A DNA stretch of 64,000 bases from the NCBI RefSeq assembly GCF_001908105.1, contig NZ_MKGQ01000009.1, positions 62,001 to 126,000 on the forward strand, given 5' to 3'. The notes below the pieces were generated by a model. It was not told where the DNA came from and searched no databases. It worked only from the letters and a program-made list of their open reading frames with translations. A program made the position numbers and the translations under genes. Positions 38,799-47,921 of this stretch are shown here, one piece after another; position 1 is the first letter of the stretch; each line of letters opens with the position of its first letter. The DNA is from Xenorhabdus eapokensis (GTDB taxonomy: Bacteria > Pseudomonadota > Gammaproteobacteria > Enterobacterales > Enterobacteriaceae).

Positions 38799-39059
38799 TT
38801 GGCTAATATCAAATCAGCTAAGAAACGCGCCGTACAGTCTGAGAAACGCCGTCAGCACAATGCGAGCCGTCGTTCTATGGTGCGCACTTTTATCAAGAAA
38901 GTATACGCGGCAATCGCTGCTGGCGATAAAGAAGCTGCACAGAAAGCATTCAATGACATGCAACCAATTGTTGATCGTCACGCCTGTAAAGGTCTGATCC
39001 ACAAAAACAAAGCAGCACGTCATAAATCTGCTCTGGCAGCACAAATCAAAGCAATGTAA
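38799..39059 (+). CDS. rpsT: Ribosomal protein S20
   Basis: A small basic protein (86 aa) that binds the 5' domain and helix 44 of 16S rRNA. It opens [20 protein letters not shown] and ends ALAAQIKAM, essentially the E. coli protein. The start codon is TTG at 38799 with GGGAG upstream; the rare UUG start is conserved in E. coli rpsT and is part of S20 feedback control of its own translation. It is monocistronic, with its own promoter and a strong terminator. Confidence 0.98.
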   Translation: MANIKSAKKRAVQSEKRRQHNASRRSMVRTFIKKVYAAIAAGDKEAAQKAFNDMQPIVDRHACKGLIHKNKAARHKSALAAQIKAM

Positions 39060-39080
39060 TCATTCGTTTTGATGATGCTA

Positions 39081-39107
39081 AAAAAACCGGCTCAAAGCCG
39101 GTTTTTT
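39081..39107 (+). terminator. rpsT terminator (bidirectional)
   Basis: AAAAAACCGGCT pairs perfectly with AGCCGGTTTTTT around a 3-nt loop, directly after rpsT. The A-tract on one side and T-tract on the other let it also stop nhaR transcription from the opposite strand. Confidence 0.93.
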
Positions 39108-39161
39108 GTTTCTGTTGTTTTAAACTCACTAGTTTTAATATGCTGATTTTAAACAATAACT

Positions 39162-40088
39162 TTAATATAATTTTTCAGGACGACTTTTGGGTGGTGAGCT
39201 GAATAAAGCAGAAAAATCTTTGTTACATACGCGCTGAACTGCCGGATGCTGAATCATACGCTCGGCAAAGATGACGTAATATTCTTCCTGTACCGTATCC
39301 AATCGACCTATCTCAACAATATCACTATCAGCGAAAATATCATTGGCGTAGAAAGAAGGCGCAATGAAAATGGCGTTGTGATACAAACCAAATGCTTTCA
39401 TCAAAGCGGCATCATCAAATTCGCCCAGCACTTCAACTTCAAGATTTTTATTGCGTATCCAGGTCAGGAGCTTTCTGCCTAACATAGAGCGGCGCCCCGG
39501 AATTAATAAACGGCGCTCTTCCAAACATGCTGGAAAGGGTTTTTCTGGGATCGGTTGGCGGCAGTAAAAACTGATATTACATTCCCCCAATTTCACTGAA
39601 AACAATCCTTCCTGTTGAGAAGAATCTACTGGGCAATCGGATAGGATCATATCCAGCTTATGCTGGCTAAGTTGTTCAAGCAGCATTTCATGTGTCGATT
39701 CAAAACAACGCAAGTGGATCTTTTCGTGCTCTACAACGGTCGTTTCCAGCACCTTACTCACTAAACGTTTGGACAGCGCATCAGCGACACCCACATCAAA
39801 CAGCAGATTTGATTCTCGGCTGTAAGTCACGATGTCCATCATTTCCTGACTGAGTGTAAACATCTTATCCGCATAACGGAAAATTAATTGCCCTAATTCT
39901 GAGGGCACTAATCCTCTTCCCTGGCGTTTGAATAACTTCCCATCCAGACGCTCTTCTAACGCTTTTATCTGTCCTGTAATGGTTTGTGGTGTCAGATATA
40001 GCGCTTCTGCCGCTCCTACAACAGAGCCTTCCTTGCAAACGTGCCAAAAATAATAGAGGTGGTTAAAATTTAAATGTGAAACCCGCAT
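39162..40088 (-). CDS. nhaR: LysR-type activator of nhaA
   Basis: A LysR-family regulator (308 aa) that activates the Na+/H+ antiporter gene in response to Na+. The N-terminal winged helix ([40 protein letters not shown]) and the effector domain ([17 protein letters not shown]) are nearly identical to E. coli NhaR. It lies downstream of nhaA on the same strand with 213 nt between, which contain a notable inverted repeat. Confidence 0.97.
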   Translation of the reverse strand: MRVSHLNFNHLYYFWHVCKEGSVVGAAEALYLTPQTITGQIKALEERLDGKLFKRQGRGLVPSELGQLIFRYADKMFTLSQEMMDIVTYSRESNLLFDVGVADALSKRLVSKVLETTVVEHEKIHLRCFESTHEMLLEQLSQHKLDMILSDCPVDSSQQEGLFSVKLGECNISFYCRQPIPEKPFPACLEERRLLIPGRRSMLGRKLLTWIRNKNLEVEVLGEFDDAALMKAFGLYHNAIFIAPSFYANDIFADSDIVEIGRLDTVQEEYYVIFAERMIQHPAVQRVCNKDFSALFSSPPKSRPEKLY

Positions 40089-40202
40089 ATATTTATCCTT
40101 GTGTATTGCCTCGTATCTGTATAACAGCCGTGACCATACATTTCAGGTCGCCAGATTATGGCGTTTTCCTATTGTTCTATCACTATTTTTTATGACTATG
40201 AA

Positions 40203-40260
40203 AATATTCGCGGTATCTCAGTTATAGCATCGCAGTTATAACAGTTTTGCCGCGAATATT
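40203..40260. repeat. Perfect 11-bp inverted repeat with internal direct repeats between nhaA and nhaR
   Basis: AATATTCGCGG (40203-40213) and CCGCGAATATT (40250-40260) are exact reverse complements separated by 36 nt. Inside lie two copies of CAGTTATA about 16 nt apart. It could be a hairpin ending nhaA transcripts, or a binding site in front of nhaR. No T-tract supports simple termination. Confidence 0.6.
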
Positions 40261-40301
40261 AAGAGAATGAATTACCTCGGAAATTCTTTCTATATCTGTG
40301 C

Positions 40302-41498
40302 TTAAATTAATCTATTCATCTGTTTTTGACTACGTTTTTTCTTCGGTAACAATATGGTTAGCAGTCCATAACCGACAACTGCTGCGGTGGTAGAACCCAC
40401 CAATATACCCAAGCGTGAATAAGTACTGAAGGTATCATTGAGACCTTCAAAGGCCAGACCTGAGATAAAGATAGACATGGTAAAACCGATTCCACACAGT
40501 ACGGCAACAGCGAAGATTTGTCTCATGCCAATGTTTTCCGGCAATTTGGCGATGCCCAGTTTTATCGAAATCCAACTAAACAGGAAAATACCCAATGGCT
40601 TACCAATAAACAGGCCAAGTGCAATGCCTATCGGCAATATACTGGTTAAACCATCTAATGTGACACCCTGTAGTGAAACACCTGCATTGGCAAAAGCAAA
40701 CAGTGGCAGAATGAAATACGCAACCCATGAATGCAGTTCATGCTCCAGGGCTTCTGAGGGTGAGCTACCTTTTTTATCTCGAAGGGGGATTAAGAATCCA
40801 ACAATCACGCCAGCCAGTGTGGCATGAACCCCTGATTTCAAGATACACACCCATAAAACAGTCCCTACAATCAGATAAGCGGATGTTTTAGCTATTCCTT
40901 TCCAATTCATCCAGACCAATAGCCCAATCATGGCTATAGCCAAACCTAATGCTGCCAAAGATACTGTTTTGGTATAGAACAAAGCGATAATGATGATGAC
41001 ACCTAAATCATCAATAATCGCCAGCGCAAGCAAAAATACTTTTAATGCGGTGGGAACGCGTTTCCCCAACAACGCCATAATCCCTAGTGCAAAAGCGATA
41101 TCTGTTGCGCAGGGAATTGCCCAACCTTGTTGGGTGATCTCATCACTGCCATTAAACAGCAGATAGATCAATGCCGGAGCCAACATCCCCCCAAGTGCAG
41201 CAATGGCTGGGAAAATGGCTTTGTCGCGACCAGCAAGTGAGCCTTCCATGAGTTCCCGTTTCACTTCCAGCCCGACAATGAGAAAAAACACGGCCATTAA
41301 TCCATCATTGATCCAGAGTAATAATGGCTTGTTGATTTCCAGCGCTGCGAATTGCACTGCAACAGGAAGGTTGAGAAATTGATGATAAATACCCTGCAAT
41401 GGCGTATTCGCCATAACCAGCGCAATAATGGCCGCTATAATGAGAAAGATCCCTCCAGCAGCCTCTAATTTCAAGAATTGGCGAATGATTGCAGTCAT
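40302..41498 (-). CDS. nhaA: Na+/H+ antiporter NhaA
   Basis: An inner-membrane electrogenic antiporter (398 aa, 12 TM segments) that expels Na+ or Li+ in exchange for H+ at alkaline pH. The adjacent ion-binding aspartates are in [19 protein letters not shown], and [15 protein letters not shown] with its TM IV kink is conserved. The start region [19 protein letters not shown] is typical. It is followed by its activator gene nhaR. Confidence 0.97.
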   Translation of the reverse strand: MTAIIRQFLKLEAAGGIFLIIAAIIALVMANTPLQGIYHQFLNLPVAVQFAALEINKPLLLWINDGLMAVFFLIVGLEVKRELMEGSLAGRDKAIFPAIAALGGMLAPALIYLLFNGSDEITQQGWAIPCATDIAFALGIMALLGKRVPTALKVFLLALAIIDDLGVIIIIALFYTKTVSLAALGLAIAMIGLLVWMNWKGIAKTSAYLIVGTVLWVCILKSGVHATLAGVIVGFLIPLRDKKGSSPSEALEHELHSWVAYFILPLFAFANAGVSLQGVTLDGLTSILPIGIALGLFIGKPLGIFLFSWISIKLGIAKLPENIGMRQIFAVAVLCGIGFTMSIFISGLAFEGLNDTFSTYSRLGILVGSTTAAVVGYGLLTILLPKKKRSQKQMNRLI

Positions 41499-41705
41499 GG
41501 ATAAATTAACTTATGAAATTGATCAAGGTCATGCATGTTATGGCAGTCATGATATCGGAAAAAGTAGATTATTTATGCGATATCAATCGACATATTCGAA
41601 TTGTAACATTATGAAATAATGTTTTTCGACATTTTGATAAATTACACTGCATAACAGAAGAAATTTTAATCATTATTTGTACTAACGATATGAGTAAAAG
41701 ACTCC

Positions 41706-42551
41706 ATGACAACGTTACTTTTCCTGTTTGTCCTTGGCGCAGCGTTGCTACATGCCAGTTGGAATGCTTTAGTTAAAATTAGCACAGATCGGTTCTTGGG
41801 CATTTCAATCATTGTCTTCTTTGCCGGAATTATCGCCACATTGGGACTGTTTTGGGTTGGATTGCCATCATTATCCTCTCTGCCGTGGTTAATCTTCTCT
41901 GCTATTTTACATACGGCTTATTGCCTGTTTTTAAGCCGCTCTTATGCTACGGGAGATTTGGGGCAGGTATATCCCATTGCCAGAGGTTGTGCACCACTCA
42001 TTACTGCTTTATTGAGTTGGGGCATTTTACAAGAAATGTTACCGCCCTTAGCCATGCTGGGAGTGGGGCTTATTATCGTGGGGATTATGTTAATTGCTTT
42101 TCCACACGGGAAAAATTCTCTTCAACTGGATCGTAAAACGTTAATTGCAGCAATTACAACATCGGTATTTACCGCTGGTTATACTTTATCCGATGGAGCG
42201 GGCTCCAGAGCCAGCGGTAATGCTTTGACCTATATCTTATGGCTGTTTGCTATTAATGGTTGGGTAATGGGCGCGATTATGTATTTCCGATATTGGAATA
42301 TTGCCGGAAAGATGCTTCACCAACACTGGAAACAGGGAATACTGGGCGGGCTGATGCAGTTATTAAGTTATGGCATCGTAATTTGGGCGATGGGTCATGC
42401 TTCCATCGTACTGGTTGCAGCATTGCGCGAAACTAGCGTGTTATTTGCCATGTTGTTGTCAGTTGTTATCTTGCGGGAACCGTTTAGCAAAATGCGATTA
42501 TTAGCTTGTATTGTGATTGTGGCTGGGGTTATTGCTACAAAGCTAGGATAA
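41706..42551 (+). CDS. EamA-family (drug/metabolite superfamily) transporter
   Basis: A membrane protein of 281 aa with ten predicted hydrophobic helices arranged as two EamA repeats. The first repeat begins LLFLFVLGAALLHASWNALV; the second ends AALRETSVLFAMLLSVVILR, a conserved end-of-repeat signature. Members export or import small metabolites, but the substrate cannot be named. It is monocistronic, transcribed away from nhaA and towards dnaJ, and ends at a long hairpin. The upstream Shine-Dalgarno is weak. Confidence 0.85.
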   Translation: MTTLLFLFVLGAALLHASWNALVKISTDRFLGISIIVFFAGIIATLGLFWVGLPSLSSLPWLIFSAILHTAYCLFLSRSYATGDLGQVYPIARGCAPLITALLSWGILQEMLPPLAMLGVGLIIVGIMLIAFPHGKNSLQLDRKTLIAAITTSVFTAGYTLSDGAGSRASGNALTYILWLFAINGWVMGAIMYFRYWNIAGKMLHQHWKQGILGGLMQLLSYGIVIWAMGHASIVLVAALRETSVLFAMLLSVVILREPFSKMRLLACIVIVAGVIATKLG

Positions 42552-42587
42552 CTTCTCTTTAAAATTGAAGGTAATTTAATAGATTAG

Positions 42588-42634
42588 AAATCCCGTCTGA
42601 TTATCAATATTAGAAAGATAATCAGGCGGGATTT
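42588..42634. terminator. Long bidirectional terminator hairpin between the EamA gene and dnaJ
   Basis: AAATCCCGTCTGATTATC (42588-42605) and GATAATCAGGCGGGATTT (42617-42634) form an 18-bp stem with one T-G pair and an 11-nt loop, placed between two convergent genes. The A/T ends give short U-tracts in both directions. Confidence 0.8.
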
Positions 42635-42668
42635 ATGCGAGATCTCACAAAAGCATTAAATTACTAAA

Positions 42669-43805
42669 TTACTTAGTCAGATCATCAAAAAATTTCTTCA
42701 CGCCATCGAGGAAACTTTTAGAGCGAGGGCTGTTGGTTTCACCGCTTTTTCCGCCAAAAGATTCGCCCAATTTGCGCATCAGCTCTTTTTGCTCTTCATT
42801 CAGCTTAACCGGTGTTTCCACTACGACACGACACAGCAAGTCGCCCTGAACACCGCCACGGACGGATTTCACACCTTTACCTTTCATACGGAACAACTTG
42901 CCAGTCTGGGTTTCCGCTGGGATTTTCAGGCTGACACGGCCATCCAGAGTTGGGACTTCAATGTCGCCACCCAATGCCGCAATTGCAAAGTTGATCGGAA
43001 CTTCACAATAGAGGTTGCTGCCATCACGCTCGAAGATATGGTGAGGTTTGACTTGCACCTGAACGTATAAATCGCCGGATGGTGCACCCAGTTCACCTGC
43101 TTCACCTTCACCACTCAAGCGAATGCGATCGCCGGTGTCAACGCCTGCTGGAATTTTAACGGACAGCGTTTTGTATTTTTCAACCCGACCATGTCCATGA
43201 CATTTACCGCAAGGCTCTTTAATGATTTTTCCGCGTCCATGACACTGCGGGCAAGCCTGTTGAACGGCGAAGAATCCTTGGCGCATTTGTACCTGACCTG
43301 CCCCATGACAGGTTGGACAAGTTTCTGGGCTGGTGCCCGCTTTGGCTCCGCTACCGTGGCAGGTATCACAAGATTCTAGTGTAGGAATGCGGATCTCTTT
43401 GGTCACACCACGGACAGCTTCTTCCAGGGTTAATTCCATGCTGTAACGCAGGTCTGAGCCACGGCTAGGACGCTGCTGACGACGGCCACCACCGAAAATA
43501 TCTCCGAAAACGTCACCAAAGATATCGCTAAAGTCAGCTCCGCTACCGAAACCACCTGCACCACCGCCCATGCCACCCTGTTCAAAGGCCGCGTGACCAT
43601 ATTGGTCATAAGCAGCACGTTTCTGAGAATCTGTCAGGATCTCATACGCTTCTTTAATTTCTTTGAATTTACTTTCTGATTCTTTATCACCCTGATTACG
43701 GTCTGGATGATATTTCATTGCCAACCGTTTATAGGCTTTTTTGATCTCTTTTTCGTCTGCGGTTTTGGAAACTCCCAAAACTTCGTAATAATCTTTTTTT
43801 GCCAT
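42669..43805 (-). CDS. dnaJ: Chaperone protein DnaJ (Hsp40)
   Basis: The co-chaperone (378 aa) that delivers substrates to DnaK and stimulates its ATPase. The start at 43805 ([11 protein letters not shown]) is used; seven upstream in-frame codons are not part of the family and AAGGG precedes this ATG. The J domain has the HPD motif ([15 protein letters not shown]), a Gly/Phe-rich linker follows ([16 protein letters not shown]), and four CxxCxGxG zinc motifs are present ([32 protein letters not shown]). It lies downstream of dnaK in the usual operon. Confidence 0.98.
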   Translation of the reverse strand: MAKKDYYEVLGVSKTADEKEIKKAYKRLAMKYHPDRNQGDKESESKFKEIKEAYEILTDSQKRAAYDQYGHAAFEQGGMGGGAGGFGSGADFSDIFGDVFGDIFGGGRRQQRPSRGSDLRYSMELTLEEAVRGVTKEIRIPTLESCDTCHGSGAKAGTSPETCPTCHGAGQVQMRQGFFAVQQACPQCHGRGKIIKEPCGKCHGHGRVEKYKTLSVKIPAGVDTGDRIRLSGEGEAGELGAPSGDLYVQVQVKPHHIFERDGSNLYCEVPINFAIAALGGDIEVPTLDGRVSLKIPAETQTGKLFRMKGKGVKSVRGGVQGDLLCRVVVETPVKLNEEQKELMRKLGESFGGKSGETNSPRSKSFLDGVKKFFDDLTK

Positions 43806-43830
43806 CGTATTGTTTACCCTTAACACGCAC

Positions 43831-43862
43831 GCACGGGCGTGGAGTTACCTCAACGCCCGTGC
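43831..43862 (-). other. Hairpin in the dnaK-dnaJ intergenic region
   Basis: GCACGGGCGT and ACGCCCGTGC form a perfect 10-bp stem around a 12-nt loop between the two heat-shock genes. Without a T-tract on the minus strand it is more likely an RNA-processing or partial attenuation element that sets dnaK above dnaJ. Confidence 0.6.
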
Positions 43863-43909
43863 CAGTTAACAAGTAACAGGCGCCCTGTTACTTTGCCCGC
43901 TAAGGGCTA

Positions 43910-45820
43910 TTATTTTTTGTCTTTAACTTCTTCGAATTCAGCGTCTACAACGTCGTCGTCTTTCTTCGCGTTGCTTGCGCCAGCATCGGCAGCACCCGCC
44001 TGGGCTTGTTGTTGTGCAATTTCCAGCAGTTTCTTGGATGCTTCAACCAGAGCTTGGATCTTCGCTTCAATTTCAGCTTTATCTTCGCCTTTCGCCGCAG
44101 TTTCCAGTTCAGAAGTTGCTTTCTCGATTGCCGCTTTATCATCCGCAGTGAGTTTGTCACCCGCTTCTTCAACTTGCTTACGCGTGCCGTGGATCAATTG
44201 GTCAGCTTGGTTACGGATCTGAACCAACTCTTCAAACTTACGGTCAGCTTCTGCGTTTGCTTCTGCGTCACGTACCATCTGTTGGATTTCTTCTTCGTTC
44301 AAACCAGAAGATGCCTTGATGGTGATGTTTTGCTCACGACCAGAATTTTTGTCTTTTGCAGAAACGTGCAGGATACCGTCAGCATCGATATCGAAAGTCA
44401 CTTCGATCTGCGGAGTACCGCGCATTGCTGGCTGAATACCATCCAGGTTGAACTGACCCAGAGATTTGTTATCGCTGGCACGCTTACGCTCACCCTGTAG
44501 TACATGGATTGTTACCGCAGATTGGTTGTCTTCCGCTGTAGAGAACACTTGACTATGTTTAGTTGGGATAGTGGTGTTCTTAGAAATCAGGGAAGTCATC
44601 ACGCCGCCCATGGTTTCAATACCCAGAGACAGTGGAGTTACGTCCAGCAGCAGAACGTCTTTCACGTCACCTGCCAGTACACCGCCCTGAACCGCTGCAC
44701 CCATTGCTACGGCTTCGTCTGGGTTCACGTCTTTACGTGGCTCTTTGCCGAAGAAATCTGCAACGGCTTTCTGCACCATTGGCATACGAGTCTGACCACC
44801 AACCAGAATAACGTCGTTAACGTCAGAGACAGACAGGCCAGCATCATTCAATGCAACTTTCAGAGGCTCGATAGAACGTTTAACCAAGTCTTCAACCAGT
44901 GATTCCAGTTTTGCACGAGTCACTTTAACGTTCATGTGCTTAGGACCGGTTGCATCTGCTGTGATGTATGGCAGGTTGACATCAGTCTGCTGTGCAGAAG
45001 AAAGTTCGATTTTCGCTTTTTCTGCTGCTTCTTTCAGACGCTGCATTGCCAGTGGGTCATTACGCAGATCGATGCCTTGTTCTTTCTTAAACTCGTCAAC
45101 CAGATAGTTGATCATGCGGCTGTCGAAGTCTTCACCACCTAAGTGGGTATCACCATTGGTTGCCAGAACTTCATACGTTTTTTCGCCATCAACTTCATCG
45201 ATTTCGATGATAGAGATATCGAAAGTACCGCCACCCAAGTCATAAACCGCGATAGTGCGGTTGCCTACTTCTCTGTCCAGGCCGTAAGCCAGTGCAGCCG
45301 CAGTAGGTTCGTTGATGATACGCTTAACTTCCAGACCTGCGATACGACCAGCATCTTTAGTTGCCTGACGCTGTGCATCATTGAAGTATGCAGGAACGGT
45401 GATCACCGCTTCGGTTACGGGTTCACCCAGATAGTCTTCCGCTGTTTTCTTCATTTTTTTCAGAACTTCAGCAGAAACCTGAGGTGGTGCGATTTTTTGG
45501 CCTTTCACTTCCAGCCATGCATCGCCGTTATCCGCACCCATGATTTTGTATGGCATGATAGATACGTCACGCTGTACTTCTTCGTCCTGGAAACGACGGC
45601 CAATCAAGCGCTTAATGGCGAACAGGGTGTTTTGCGGGTTAGTAACAGCCTGACGTTTAGCTGGTTGACCAACCAGAGTTTCACCATCCTGAGTATATGC
45701 GATGATAGAAGGTGTGGTACGGTCACCTTCGCTGTTTTCAAGCACACGAGTCGTTGTGCCGTCCATAATTGCTACACAAGAGTTGGTAGTTCCCAAGTCG
45801 ATACCAATAATTTTACCCAT
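43910..45820 (-). CDS. dnaK: Chaperone protein DnaK (Hsp70)
   Basis: The central ATP-dependent chaperone (636 aa). It opens [20 protein letters not shown]; the ATPase domain has [14 protein letters not shown] and [14 protein letters not shown], the substrate-binding domain has [20 protein letters not shown], and the C-terminus ends in the acidic [13 protein letters not shown]. Length and sequence match E. coli DnaK. A sigma-32-like promoter is visible upstream. Several long open frames on the opposite strand here are a by-product of its codon use. Confidence 0.98.
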   Translation of the reverse strand: MGKIIGIDLGTTNSCVAIMDGTTTRVLENSEGDRTTPSIIAYTQDGETLVGQPAKRQAVTNPQNTLFAIKRLIGRRFQDEEVQRDVSIMPYKIMGADNGDAWLEVKGQKIAPPQVSAEVLKKMKKTAEDYLGEPVTEAVITVPAYFNDAQRQATKDAGRIAGLEVKRIINEPTAAALAYGLDREVGNRTIAVYDLGGGTFDISIIEIDEVDGEKTYEVLATNGDTHLGGEDFDSRMINYLVDEFKKEQGIDLRNDPLAMQRLKEAAEKAKIELSSAQQTDVNLPYITADATGPKHMNVKVTRAKLESLVEDLVKRSIEPLKVALNDAGLSVSDVNDVILVGGQTRMPMVQKAVADFFGKEPRKDVNPDEAVAMGAAVQGGVLAGDVKDVLLLDVTPLSLGIETMGGVMTSLISKNTTIPTKHSQVFSTAEDNQSAVTIHVLQGERKRASDNKSLGQFNLDGIQPAMRGTPQIEVTFDIDADGILHVSAKDKNSGREQNITIKASSGLNEEEIQQMVRDAEANAEADRKFEELVQIRNQADQLIHGTRKQVEEAGDKLTADDKAAIEKATSELETAAKGEDKAEIEAKIQALVEASKKLLEIAQQQAQAGAADAGASNAKKDDDVVDAEFEEVKDKK

Positions 45821-46168
45821 CTAAACGCCTCCACAAAAAATTCATATATTCGGTCAAGTTACTAGCTATATGAGGGCGAATGTTTGCTTTTCAATGGCGC
45901 AATTTGCCAGACATTCCTCATTTTGTTTTCCAGCTAATGCCGAAATATTCAGTAGTAACTGTAGTTGAGACTTAGATGGGGTCATTCATCTCATCATCAA
46001 GGGGAGAGTTGAAAAAAAATTGAGATTTAATAAAAAAATTTTTCGCAGGCCATTGTGTAGCTGATGTCATCACATTATGATCCGCCGCCTTTTCTGATTT
46101 CTTTGTGCAGGAAAGCGCCACGATAACTTTTTTAATATTTTGTTTTACTTATATTTTTTAGGGAAAAT
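45821..46168. other. Divergent dnaK/satP control region
   Basis: About 348 nt between divergent genes. The dnaK side contains the heat-shock-type promoter listed separately. The satP side (46030-46168) is very AT-rich and should hold its promoter, but I cannot place it. No gene is seen. Confidence 0.6.
45865..45897 (-). promoter_or_regulatory. Sigma-32-type heat-shock promoter of dnaK
   Basis: On the minus strand ATTGAAA is followed after about 13 nt by CCCTCATATA, close to the sigma-32 pattern CTTGAA...CCCCATNTA with one extra base in the -10 element. It is about 50 to 75 nt upstream of the dnaK start, as expected. Confidence 0.6.
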
Positions 46169-46741
46169 ATGCATTCTAATCAATTAGCAAATCCAGGCCC
46201 ACTGGGTTTAATGGGTTTTGGTATGACAACCATTTTGTTAAATCTGCATAATGCAGGTTTTTTCCCATTAGCTTCAGCAATTTTGAGCATGGGAATTTTT
46301 TACGGTGGTTTGGCTCAGGTACTGGCTGGCATCTTTGAGTACAAGAAAGGAAATACATTTGCTGCAACCGCATTTACTTCTTATGGCCTGTTCTGGTTGA
46401 GCCTGATCGCTTTGCTGTTCCTGCCAAAGATGGGGCTGGCTGAAGCAACAAGTCATGAATTCCTTGGCGTTTATCTCGCTTTGTGGGGGATTTTCACGCT
46501 GTTTATGTTCTTTGGTACGTTGAAAGCTAACCGTGTCCTGCAATTTGTCTTTGGCAGCCTGACGCTGCTGTTTGCATTGCTGGCAATTGGCAATATCACC
46601 GGTAATGCCAGCATCTTAACCTTCGCAGGTTTTGAAGGCGTTATCTGTGGTGTGAGTGCTTTCTATCTGGCAATGGCTGAAGTTCTGAATGAACAATATG
46701 GCCGTACTGTTCTGCCGATTGGTGAAGTGAAACACGCTTAA
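46169..46741 (+). CDS. satP: Acetate/succinate uptake permease (AceTr family, YaaH)
   Basis: A small six-TM inner-membrane channel-like permease (190 aa) for acetate and succinate. The family motif [20 protein letters not shown] is at the N-terminus, and the second half contains [20 protein letters not shown] with conserved polar residues. AGGGAAA precedes the ATG. It is divergent from dnaK. A 10-bp hairpin follows the stop codon (46752-46780), but no T-tract comes after it. Confidence 0.95.
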   Translation: MHSNQLANPGPLGLMGFGMTTILLNLHNAGFFPLASAILSMGIFYGGLAQVLAGIFEYKKGNTFAATAFTSYGLFWLSLIALLFLPKMGLAEATSHEFLGVYLALWGIFTLFMFFGTLKANRVLQFVFGSLTLLFALLAIGNITGNASILTFAGFEGVICGVSAFYLAMAEVLNEQYGRTVLPIGEVKHA

Positions 46742-47083
46742 CCGTTTTTAGACAGGATGAGTGATTTATGCTCATCCTGTACTTGACTCATTCCCCTAAT
46801 CCTACAGCAGTAATCACTTTTCTACCGTGTTAACTCAGGGAAAGAGGCGTGAGTCATGACCTTGCAGCTCAGACAGCCGGAAGTTGTCACAAGCAATGGC
46901 ACGTCAGTCAATCGCCAGCGCTGTGTATAGCATTGCCAAATAAGTTGTTCAGAGAAATGAGCCTACCGGATATCTAAGGCAGGCGACAATAAACATAACT
47001 GAACCGCCGCATACGGACCCGTATGTACGGTGGTGTGGGAGGAGGCTAATCGTGAGATTAGCCCCTATCCCAATTTTCTAAAT
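46742..47083. other. satP-dapD junction region
   Basis: About 342 nt. Next to satP is a perfect 10-bp hairpin (ACAGGATGAG with CTCATCCTGT, 46752-46780). The middle (46800-46990) has a more GC-rich composition than normal intergenic DNA here and shows no coding frame; it may be further intron sequence. The right part is the group II intron remnant listed separately. Confidence 0.6.
46993..47076 (+). mobile_element. Group II intron 3' remnant (domains V and VI)
   Basis: 47001-47036 folds as domain V: a 9-bp lower helix (ACCGCCGCA with TACGGTGGT, one mismatch), a TG bulge and a short upper helix TACG/CGTA. 47037-47071 folds as domain VI: GGGA...TCCC closing AGGCTAATC/GATTAGCC, with an unpaired A (CTATCCC) near the 3' end that looks like the branch-point adenosine. 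GAACCGCC...ACGGACCCGTATGTACGG is a pattern I associate with bacterial group II introns. No reverse transcriptase frame is present and only about 250 nt separate it from satP, so the intron is truncated and cannot move by itself. Confidence 0.78.
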
Positions 47084-47908
47084 TTAATCAATATTTCTTA
47101 GCAGTTCATTAAGACCGACTTTACCACGGGTCTTAGCATCAACCTTTTTCACGATAACCGCGCAATACAGGCTATAGCGGCCATCTTGCGACGGAAGATT
47201 ACCGGATACGACGACGGAACCCGCGGGTACGCGACCATAATGGATTTCGCCGGTTTCGCGATCATAAATCTTGGTACTTTGGCCGATGTAAACACCCATT
47301 GAGATCACAGAGCCTTCTTCTACGATAACGCCTTCTACAATCTCAGAGCGGGCGCCGATAAAGCAATTGTCTTCAATGATGGTTGGGTTGGCTTGCAAGG
47401 GTTCCAGGACACCGCCAATACCAACCCCACCGGATAAGTGAACATTTTTACCGATCTGAGCACAGGAGCCGACTGTTGCCCAAGTGTCTACCATTGTGCC
47501 TTCATCCACGTAAGCACCAAGGTTGACGTAAGAGGGCATCAATACGGTATTACGGGCGATATAAGCGCCCTGACGGACAGCCGCAGGAGGCACGACACGG
47601 AATCCTTCTTCTTCAAAACGTACCTGATCGTAGTCAGCAAATTTCATCGGAACTTTGTCGAAATAGCGGCTTTCAGCACCTTCCATCACTTGGTTGTCAT
47701 TAATGCGGAAGGAGAGCAATACCGCTTTTTTCAGCCATTGATGAGTTACCCACTCTCCGTCGATTTTTTCAGCAACACGCAATTTGCCGCTGTCCAGCAT
47801 TTGAATAACCTGATTAATGGCATCGCGGGTTGCACTATCAACGGTTGTTGGGGTGATGTTAACGCGGTTTTCAAATGCATTTTCGATAGTCGTTTGTAAT
47901 TGCTGCAT
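47084..47908 (-). CDS. dapD: 2,3,4,5-tetrahydropyridine-2,6-dicarboxylate N-succinyltransferase
   Basis: An enzyme of the succinylase branch of lysine/diaminopimelate synthesis (274 aa) that succinylates tetrahydrodipicolinate. An N-terminal helical domain is followed by a left-handed beta-helix of hexapeptide repeats ([59 protein letters not shown]). It lies 13 nt after glnD on the same strand, the conserved order. The intron remnant begins right after its stop, and the domain VI hairpin could now help end its transcript. Confidence 0.97.
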   Translation of the reverse strand: MQQLQTTIENAFENRVNITPTTVDSATRDAINQVIQMLDSGKLRVAEKIDGEWVTHQWLKKAVLLSFRINDNQVMEGAESRYFDKVPMKFADYDQVRFEEEGFRVVPPAAVRQGAYIARNTVLMPSYVNLGAYVDEGTMVDTWATVGSCAQIGKNVHLSGGVGIGGVLEPLQANPTIIEDNCFIGARSEIVEGVIVEEGSVISMGVYIGQSTKIYDRETGEIHYGRVPAGSVVVSGNLPSQDGRYSLYCAVIVKKVDAKTRGKVGLNELLRNID

Positions 47909-47921
47909 AAGTATGCGGTTC

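Noticed and set aside
45143..45865. 240-codon open frame on the plus strand opposite dnaK, with several others in the same region
   Set aside because: It lies entirely antisense to the highly expressed dnaK gene; the codon bias of dnaK leaves the opposite strand open. The product is unlike any known protein and has no suitable ribosome binding site.
46752..46780. Terminator after satP
   Set aside because: The hairpin is a perfect 10-bp stem, but neither strand has a U-tract after it, so it is described only as a hairpin.
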